Below, one piece after another: positions 14,730 to 19,226 of a stretch of 19,226 nt of DNA. The notes beneath the pieces were generated by a model that was not told the DNA's origin, did no database searches, and saw only the letters and a program-made list of their open reading frames with translations. The stretch is from CAYLZW01 sp964388085 (GTDB lineage Bacteria > Myxococcota > UBA727 > CAYLZW01): the NCBI GenBank assembly GCA_964388085.1, contig CAYLZW010000094.1:1-19226 (forward strand), given 5' to 3'. Numbering within the stretch: the first letter of the stretch is position 1; every line of letters starts with the position of its first letter. The translations under genes and the position numbers were made by a program.

Positions 14730-15679
14730 GGTGGTCGAGGGCGCTGGCCCGCTTCTCCGCCCTCGGCCTTCGACGTCAGCGCGCGGTCCGGCTGTAAGCC
14801 GCTCGCGGACACCTGCACGACGGCGATGAGGCGCTCGCCGAGGTGCGCGACCGCGGGCTGGGCGGTGTTCTCGGCCCCGCCCGGCTGCCGCCGCACCGCG
14901 CGGCCCTCGAGCAGATCCGCGGCCTCACGCTGATCGACGGCGATCATGCGCATGCCGGGCAACGACGTCGGCCCCGTGCGTAGCGCCGCCAACGCGTTGC
15001 CGGGCTCGACCAGGTCCGCGAGCGCTCGTGCGTCCTCGAGCCGGAAGGCGCCGCTAGCGGTGCGGCGCAGCGACGAGAGATGCGCCGGTACACCGAGCGC
15101 GTCGCCGAGATCCCGCGCGAGCGAGCGGATGTACGTGCCCTTCGAGCAACGTACGCGAAAGCGCAGCGTCGGCGGCTGCCAGGCGATCGCCTCGAGCTCG
15201 TGGACCGTGACCTCGCGCGCGGGGACGACGACGTCCTCTCCCCGGCGGGCCTTGTCGTACAGGCGCTCGCCCCCGACCTGGATGGCCGAGTACGCCGGCG
15301 GCGTCTGCTGCTGCGCGCCGCGGAAGCGCTCGAGCGCCGCGCGCACGCGCTCGTCGTCGAGCGTGGAGGGATCGCCGCGCTCGAGCGCCTCCCCCTGGCG
15401 ATCGTCCGTCGTCGTGCGCGTGCCGAACGTGACCTCGGCGAGGTAGCTCTTGTCCGCGCCCGTCAGGTATTGGCTGAGGCGCGTGTAGCGGCCCACGACG
15501 ACGACGAGCAGCCCGGTGGCCATGGGATCGAGCGTGCCCGCGTGCCCGATGGTGCGCGTCCCGAGCGCGCGGCGCAGCATGGCGATGACGTCGTGTGACG
15601 TCGGGCCGTCCGGCTTGTCGACGAGGAGCACCCCTTCGGCGCCGCTGTCCCGAGAGGATCGTCTGCTGCCGCGCGCCAT
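14726..15679 (-). CDS. truB: tRNA pseudouridine(55) synthase TruB
   Basis: 317 residues. It makes pseudouridine 55 in the T-loop of tRNAs. After a short polar N-terminus come VLLVDKPDGPTSHDV (17-31) and the catalytic motif GHAGTLDPMATGLL with nucleophile Asp51. PPAYSAIQVGGERLYDKAR, RVRCSKGTYIRSLARDLG and LSSLRRTASGAF follow as in the family. The C-terminal part (about 235-317) corresponds to the small PUA-like RNA-binding domain; its last 20 residues are Gly/Pro/Arg-rich and look unconserved. It starts 49 bp after the stop of the DHH phosphoesterase gene on the same strand, a common pairing in bacteria. The ribosome binding site is weak. Confidence 0.96.
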   Translation of the reverse strand: MARGSRRSSRDSGAEGVLLVDKPDGPTSHDVIAMLRRALGTRTIGHAGTLDPMATGLLVVVVGRYTRLSQYLTGADKSYLAEVTFGTRTTTDDRQGEALERGDPSTLDDERVRAALERFRGAQQQTPPAYSAIQVGGERLYDKARRGEDVVVPAREVTVHELEAIAWQPPTLRFRVRCSKGTYIRSLARDLGDALGVPAHLSSLRRTASGAFRLEDARALADLVEPGNALAALRTGPTSLPGMRMIAVDQREAADLLEGRAVRRQPGGAENTAQPAVAHLGERLIAVVQVSASGLQPDRALTSKAEGGEAGQRPRPP

Positions 15680-15728
15680 GCTCGCTCACGTCACCCGTCG
15701 GCGCCGAACGGTCAAGCGACAACTGACG

Positions 15729-16913
15729 TCAGGGGGACGCCGGCGCAGACGAGCGGCGCCCGCCGCCACGACGACGTCCGCGCCGTCGGGCACGAGCGCG
15801 CTCGAGCGCCCGCGGGTCGTCCGCCGTCTGCGCCGCCTCCTGCGAGGCCCCTGACGACGACGACGGCGCCACGCTCAAGAGCCCGTCCGCCGCCTGCACG
15901 ACCCGCTCGAACGCCTCGTCGGCGCTGGCCTCGAGCGTCAGCGACGCGGAGTTCGCGTGCCCATGGCCACCAAGCCGCTCGGCGATGGGGCCGACCTGCA
16001 CGTTTCCGCGCGAGCGCACGATCACGCGCGTGCTCGGGCCCTGCTCGCGCAACAGCACCGCGACCTCCACCCCACGGATACCGCGCACGTGGTTCACGAT
16101 GCCGTGCACGTGCTCCTCGTGCGCGCGCGCGGCCTCCATGTCCTCGTCGCGCACGATGACGATGCCGAGGCGGCCGCAGGGAGAGCGCCACAGCGTCGAC
16201 AGCGCCCGCGCCAGCAGCCGGACGCGCTCCTCGGCCTGCGACTCGTACAAGCGCTGGGTCACGTCCCAGGGATCCACACCGGCGGCCACAAGGCGGCCCG
16301 CGAGCGTGAACGCGCGGGCGGAGGTGTTGCTGTAGCGGAAGCCGCCCGTATCGCTCATCAGCGACGTGTACAGCGCGCGCGCCACCGGCTCCGAGAGGGG
16401 ATGCCCCATGGCGTCCAGGACCTCGGCCACCTGCTCGCCGACGGCGGCTGCCGTGAGATCCACGTAGTTCAGATCCCCCGGTGGACGCTCGATGCGGTGG
16501 TGGTCCATCCACACGAACACGCCGCGGCGCTCGGGCGCCGGGAAATCCCGGCCACAGCGCGCCGGATCGGCGGCGTCCACGACGACGGTGACGTCGAAGC
16601 GCGCGCCGGGGTCGAGCCGCGTTTGCACGGTGCCGGCCCCCGGCAGCCACGCGTGCGCGTCGGCGTAGGGCCGCTCGTTGTAGACGGTGACGTCCTTGCC
16701 TCGCTCCCGGAGGGCCTGCGCGAGCCCGAGCGAGCTGCCGGCGACATCGCCGTCCGCGCCCACGTGGCCGAGCACGAGCACGCGCTCGGCGCGCTCCAGG
16801 ACCTCCGCCACCCGCGCGGCGGCGTCCTTCGCATCCGGCGGAACCTCACTGCTCCAGCGCCCCAGCGGCGCGCCTGTCCCGTGCATACACAAACCCCGAT
16901 GGACAAGGCCCAT
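15729..16913 (-). CDS. nrnA: DHH-family phosphoesterase, NrnA-like (nanoRNase / pAp phosphatase)
   Basis: 394 residues from the ATG at 16913-16911. DHH catalytic core: motif I H50-x3-D54-x-D56 (GHVGADGD), VVDAAD near 111-116, the namesake D137-H138-H139, and SDTGGFRYSNT from S187. The DHHA1 substrate domain ends in RSRGNVQV and GGHGHANSAS (about 315-324). These residues bind two Mn2+ ions in NrnA proteins, which degrade 2-5 nt RNAs and convert pAp to AMP. The C-terminal 40 residues are Ser/Arg/Gly-rich and unconserved, perhaps RNA-binding. The start is uncertain: a TTG at 16985 would add 24 residues and an ATG at 16886 would remove nine. The chosen ATG has a GGGGA at a longish distance. Pairing with truB supports an RNA-metabolism role. 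Confidence 0.9.
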   Translation of the reverse strand: MGLVHRGLCMHGTGAPLGRWSSEVPPDAKDAAARVAEVLERAERVLVLGHVGADGDVAGSSLGLAQALRERGKDVTVYNERPYADAHAWLPGAGTVQTRLDPGARFDVTVVVDAADPARCGRDFPAPERRGVFVWMDHHRIERPPGDLNYVDLTAAAVGEQVAEVLDAMGHPLSEPVARALYTSLMSDTGGFRYSNTSARAFTLAGRLVAAGVDPWDVTQRLYESQAEERVRLLARALSTLWRSPCGRLGIVIVRDEDMEAARAHEEHVHGIVNHVRGIRGVEVAVLLREQGPSTRVIVRSRGNVQVGPIAERLGGHGHANSASLTLEASADEAFERVVQAADGLLSVAPSSSSGASQEAAQTADDPRALERARARRRGRRRGGGRRSSAPASP

Positions 16914-17041
16914 CCCGAAGCGATCCCCGGAGGATTCAGCGGAGTGTAGCGTGTGGCCCTGTCTCAGTGCATCCGACCCGGCCAAGGCGCGCTAGCGTGG
17001 GCTTGGCGCTAGCTATGGGGAGCCGCTCCGCGCTACGCACA

Positions 17042-17069
17042 GGCCCGGACCCGTCGGGCCGAGGTCCGG
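17042..17069 (+). other. Overlapping inverted repeats in the leader of the PilZ gene
   Basis: GGCCCG (17042-17047) pairs with CGGGCC (17055-17060), and CCGGACC (17045-17051) pairs with GGTCCGG (17063-17069). The two stems share bases, so only one can form at a time. They end five bases before the GGAG ribosome binding site of the PilZ gene (17075-17078). They could be RNA switch-like structures or a protein operator, or simply GC-rich chance. Confidence 0.45.
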
Positions 17070-17084
17070 CCGTAGGAGTCCCGC

Positions 17085-17414
17085 ATGGGCGGCAGCGAGC
17101 GACGCAAGTTCCCACGCCTGAACGCGCCGCTCTTCTTCCGCCCGCGCGGCCTGTCGCTGTTCCAGGAGCGCCCGCCGCGCGACGTCGACCTCGGCGGTGC
17201 GCGCATCTATAGCGACGATCCCGTGAAGATCGGCGCCCGCCTCGAGGTCGAGCTCTTCCTGCCGGACGAGCCCACCGTCACGGCCGGCGTCGAGGTGGTC
17301 TGGGTCGATGAGCTGCCGGCGGACGCGCCCGCGCGCTACGACGTGGGGCTCAAGTTCCTGGAGCTGAAGCTCGAGGATCGGGCGCGCCTGTCGGCGGTGC
17401 TCGAGAACGGGTGA
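17085..17414 (+). CDS. Small single-domain PilZ protein, predicted c-di-GMP binder
   Basis: 109 residues, almost nothing but a PilZ beta-barrel. The N-terminal RxxxR motif is R7-K-F-P-R11. The second c-di-GMP motif, usually [D/N]xSxxG, reads D33-V-D35-L-G-G38, with Asp in place of Ser. Beta strands LEVELFLP and GVEVVWVDEL and a terminal GLKFLEL complete the fold. PilZ proteins act as c-di-GMP receptors in motility, exopolysaccharide and transcription control. As a stand-alone domain it would work through a protein partner not identifiable here. The ATG is preceded by GGAG at good spacing. The gene is divergent from nrnA and convergent with rplL. Ser-to-Asp may alter ligand affinity. Confidence 0.88.
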   Translation: MGGSERRKFPRLNAPLFFRPRGLSLFQERPPRDVDLGGARIYSDDPVKIGARLEVELFLPDEPTVTAGVEVVWVDELPADAPARYDVGLKFLELKLEDRARLSAVLENG

Positions 17415-17420
17415 GGACGC

Positions 17421-17455
17421 GAGGGAGGGGGCGCCTGTGACGCCCCCACTCCCTC
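17421..17455. terminator. Strong hairpin between PilZ gene and rplL ends, no U tract
   Basis: GAGGGAGGGGGCG pairs with CGCCCCC and CTCCCTC around a loop of about seven bases. It starts eight bases after the PilZ stop. There is no T run on either strand behind it, so it would stabilise a 3' end or stop polymerase poorly on its own. It may help separate the convergent PilZ and ribosomal transcripts. Confidence 0.45.
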
Positions 17456-17467
17456 CTGAGAGAACGC

Positions 17468-17496
17468 AAAGAAAAGACCCCCGTCGCCGGGGGCCT
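17468..17496 (-). terminator. Intrinsic terminator after rplL
   Basis: On the minus strand AGGCCCCC, loop GGCGAC, GGGGGTCT forms an eight-pair stem with one G-U, immediately followed by a U-rich tail (TTTCTTT). It lies 28 bases past the rplL stop, in the right orientation to end the ribosomal protein transcript. Confidence 0.85.
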
Positions 17497-17523
17497 CTTC
17501 GAGCGCGGATGAGCGAGGGGCCC

Positions 17524-17898
17524 TTACTTGAGGGTGACCTTCGCGCCCTGCTCCTCGAGCTTCGCCTTCATGGCCTCGGCGTCGCCCTTGGAGATGCCCT
17601 CCTTGACCGTCTTGGGGGCGCCGTCGACGAGGTCCTTGGCCTCCTTGAGACCGAGGCCGGTGATCTCGCGGACCACCTTGATGACCTGGATCTTCTTGTC
17701 GCCGGCCGCGGTCAGCTCGACGTCGAACTCGGTCTTCTCGGCGGCGGCGGCCGGAGCGGCGCCGGCGGCCATCATGACGGGGGCAGCAGCGGCGGCGGCG
17801 GAGACGCCCCACTTGTCCTCGAGGAGCTTCACGAGCTCAGCGGCCTCGAGGATCGTGAGGGTCGAGAGGTCTTCGGAAATCTTCTGCAGGTCAGCCAT
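17524..17898 (-). CDS. rplL: 50S ribosomal protein L7/L12
   Basis: 124 residues. Forms the flexible stalk of the large subunit, bound as dimers to L10, and recruits translation factors. The N-terminal dimerisation helices (MADLQKISEDLSTLTILEA) are followed by an Ala-rich hinge (about 34-54) and the globular C-terminal domain with KIQVIKVVREITGLGLKEAK. The ATG is preceded by AGGAGAG. The distance from the rplJ stop is 147 bp, longer than in many operons, and nothing coding is seen there. An intrinsic terminator follows, so this transcript does not obviously continue to rpoB. Confidence 0.98.
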   Translation of the reverse strand: MADLQKISEDLSTLTILEAAELVKLLEDKWGVSAAAAAAPVMMAAGAAPAAAAEKTEFDVELTAAGDKKIQVIKVVREITGLGLKEAKDLVDGAPKTVKEGISKGDAEAMKAKLEEQGAKVTLK

Positions 17899-18045
17899 TG
17901 TCTACTCTCCTGAATGGTTCGTCTCGTTGACGAAAGGGGGGACGGTTTTCGGTTCGCTCGGGCGAGCCCTACGCGAAACCAAGAGCAACGAAAGGGGTCT
18001 GCGTCCGTGGCGACGAGCGGCGCGAACGCGAAGAGGGAGGCCGCG

Positions 18046-18570
18046 TCAGGCGGCGTCCTTCTCCTTGGTGACGCGCGCTTGCAGCACGCCCGCCACCTGC
18101 TGCGCCGGGGCGTTGATCTGACGCACCAGCTTCGCGGGAACGGCTTGCATGAGCCCGAGCAGCGTCGAGCGCAGCTCGTCGAGGCTCGGCAGCTTCGACA
18201 GGGCGTCGACGGCGGCCGGGTCGAGTCGCTGGCCGGCGTTGAAGCCCGCCTTGATGGAGAACTTCTCGAACTCACCCTTGAACTTCGCGACCACCTTGGC
18301 CGGGGCCACGGCGTCGGTGTTGCTCCAGGCGATGGCGGTCTCGGCCTTGAAGTCGGCCGAGAGCACGGACAGGTCCGTCCCCTCGATGGCCTTCTTGGCG
18401 AGCGTGTTCTTCACCACCTTGTAGCTGACACCAGCGTCGTGAAGCCGACGGCGCAGCTCGGTCACCTGCTCCACCGTGAGGCCCTTCAGGCTCGTGAGGA
18501 CAATGCCCTCCACGCTCTGCAGGGCGTCACGAAGGAAGCCGACCTCTTGCTCCTTCTCCGCACGGTTCAT
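18046..18570 (-). CDS. rplJ: 50S ribosomal protein L10
   Basis: 174 residues. Anchors L7/L12 dimers to 23S rRNA and, in many bacteria, represses its own mRNA through the leader. Visible family features: VGFLRDALQSVEGIVLTSLKG at the N-terminus (read from residue 10), VSYKVVKNTLAKKAIEGT, and the C-terminal helix that carries L7/L12. The ATG at 18570-18568 has AAGGAG eight bases upstream and gives normal length. The open frame extends about 95 codons further upstream but passes through the structured leader with Arg-rich sequence, so that extension is rejected. Confidence 0.97.
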   Translation of the reverse strand: MNRAEKEQEVGFLRDALQSVEGIVLTSLKGLTVEQVTELRRRLHDAGVSYKVVKNTLAKKAIEGTDLSVLSADFKAETAIAWSNTDAVAPAKVVAKFKGEFEKFSIKAGFNAGQRLDPAAVDALSKLPSLDELRSTLLGLMQAVPAKLVRQINAPAQQVAGVLQARVTKEKDAA

Positions 18571-18739
18571 CGATTCACTCCTTGAACAGGACACACGAAA
18601 AAAAGAGGGACCAGACACGAGAAATCCGCCGCGGCGCTCGAGTCTCGAGGCCGGCCGGCGGAGTCGGAGGACGCTTTTACGAGGTGGCGCTCGCCCGGGG
18701 CGCTGCGCTCTTGCTCGCTCTGCGGCGCTCCGTCTCGGC

Positions 18740-18815
18740 CGGCGTGCGGGGCGCTCCCCGCAGGCTTTCGTCCTCCCGCGGGAGGACACCGGCTGTCTTC
18801 GACGAAGACAGTTCT
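18740..18815 (-). ncRNA. Ribosomal protein L10 leader (autoregulatory mRNA element)
   Basis: Lies in the 305-bp gap between rplA and rplJ. On the minus strand GAAGACAGCCGGTG (from 18800) and GCCTGCGGGGAG (from 18766) match in order and spacing the conserved AGAC-x-G-x-x-GGUG and CCUGC-x-GAG blocks that I recall from L10 leaders. The blocks are separated by a perfect 18-bp palindrome (18770-18787). Hairpins CTGTCTTC/GAAGACAG (18793-18811) and TGCGGGG/CCCCGCA (18745-18762) flank it. In the family, L10 or L10-(L12)4 binds here to repress rplJL. Boundaries are approximate. Confidence 0.7.
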
Positions 18816-18819
18816 CTAC

Positions 18820-18850
18820 GCGCGGGGTCGTGTCATACCCGACCCCGCGC
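18820..18850 (-). other. Strong hairpin just downstream of rplA
   Basis: GCGCGGGGTCG pairs perfectly (11 bp) with CGACCCCGCGC around a nine-base loop, starting 25 bases after the rplA stop. There is no U run behind it, so it is not a classical terminator. It could be an RNase processing site, a pause site, or the closing stem of the L10 leader domain. Confidence 0.6.
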
Positions 18851-18875
18851 CGCAACGCCTTTTACGGCGAAGACC

Positions 18876-19226
18876 TTAGGCGACGGCCTTACCGGTCGCC
18901 TCGGCGAGGTCGACCTTCACGCCCGGGCCCATCGTCGACGAGAAGGTCACGGCCTTCACGTACACGCCCTTGGCGGCGGCGGGCTTGGCGCGCTGGATGG
19001 CGTCCATCAGCGCGCGGAAGTTCCCCTCGAGCTTGTCGGTCTCGAACGAGACGCGGCCGAGCGGCGCGTGCACGATGCCCGTCTTCTCGACGCGGAACTC
19101 GATCTTGCCGCCCTTGGCCTCCTCGACGGCCTTCTTCACGTCCATCGTGACCGTGCCGACCTTCGGGTTCGGCATGAGGCCGCGGGGGCCGAGCACGCGG
19201 CCGAGGCGACCGACGACGCCCATCAT
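18876..19226 (-). CDS. rplA: 50S ribosomal protein L1, C-terminal part; 5' end beyond window
   Basis: The last 116 residues of L1, half of the protein. MMGVVGRLGRVLGPRGLMPNP is the highly conserved L1 core, so the Met pair at the window edge is internal (usually preceded by TPD) and not a start. TVTMDVKKAVEEAKGGKIEFRVEK and GNFRALMDAIQRAKP follow as in the family, ending with FSSTMGPGVKVD and a TAA stop. L1 binds 23S rRNA at the E-site stalk and represses its own operon. rplJ and rplL follow on the same strand after the leader. Confidence 0.97.
   Translation of the reverse strand: MMGVVGRLGRVLGPRGLMPNPKVGTVTMDVKKAVEEAKGGKIEFRVEKTGIVHAPLGRVSFETDKLEGNFRALMDAIQRAKPAAAKGVYVKAVTFSSTMGPGVKVDLAEATGKAVA

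Noticed and set aside
16914..16985. Longer nrnA start at TTG 16985
   Set aside because: Adds 24 unconserved residues from a rare start codon. The ATG at 16913 already leaves a generous N-terminus before motif I.
18598..18604. Intrinsic attenuator before rplJ (run of seven T on the minus strand)
   Set aside because: The nearest strong stem ends about 20 bases before the T run, too far for a normal intrinsic terminator. Kept only as a remark in the leader finding.

Overview
The window is GC-rich chromosomal DNA with very strong G/C preference at third codon positions. The gene content points to a Myxococcota-like (former Deltaproteobacteria) organism: System II cytochrome c maturation (ResB plus CcsA), a tetraheme c-type cytochrome, PEGA and PilZ proteins, a Lon-related protease with an Arg-type P-loop, and a type II NADH dehydrogenase fused to a cyclic-nucleotide-binding domain. 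The taxonomic placement is an inference from gene content and composition, because there is no rRNA gene. Both ends cut a gene: ccsA at the left and rplA at the right. I see no mobile element, CRISPR array, tRNA or rRNA.

Layout. (1) 1-3316, minus strand: tetraheme cytochrome, resB, ccsA (partial), a cytochrome c maturation block next to a likely client. (2) 3473-4087, plus: coaE, convergent with a minus-strand secreted or membrane PEGA protein (4098-4997). (3) 5228-6891, plus: an extended SDR reductase followed closely by a small unrecognised gene. (4) 7046-9550, plus: a Lon-related ATP-dependent protease, convergent with the next pair. (5) 9560-13763, minus: a two-gene unit with 10 bp between the genes. 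The first gene encodes a multi-pass membrane protein carrying EF-hands and three cyclic-nucleotide-binding domains. The second encodes an NDH-2-type dehydrogenase with one more such domain. (6) 13880-16913, minus: nrnA-like DHH phosphoesterase, truB and an enoyl-CoA hydratase-family gene. (7) 17085-17414, plus: a small PilZ protein. (8) 17468-19226, minus: rplA, an L10-type mRNA leader, rplJ, rplL and an intrinsic terminator.

The most unusual item is the unit in (5). Two adjacent genes share four cyclic-nucleotide-binding domains, all with the phosphate-binding Glu and Arg intact. The membrane partner also has two canonical EF-hand calcium loops, each followed by a degenerate one. The arrangement suggests a membrane-associated system in which cyclic nucleotide and perhaps Ca2+ control NADH oxidation and quinone reduction. 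The domains are read directly from the translation; the coupling is inference.

Other points of interest are a CcsA with about 130 residues after its conserved His region and still no WWD motif inside the window, rplL ending at a terminator instead of leading into rpoB, recurrent CTAG-containing -10-like sites upstream of several genes, and a run of strong hairpins in the rplJ leader.
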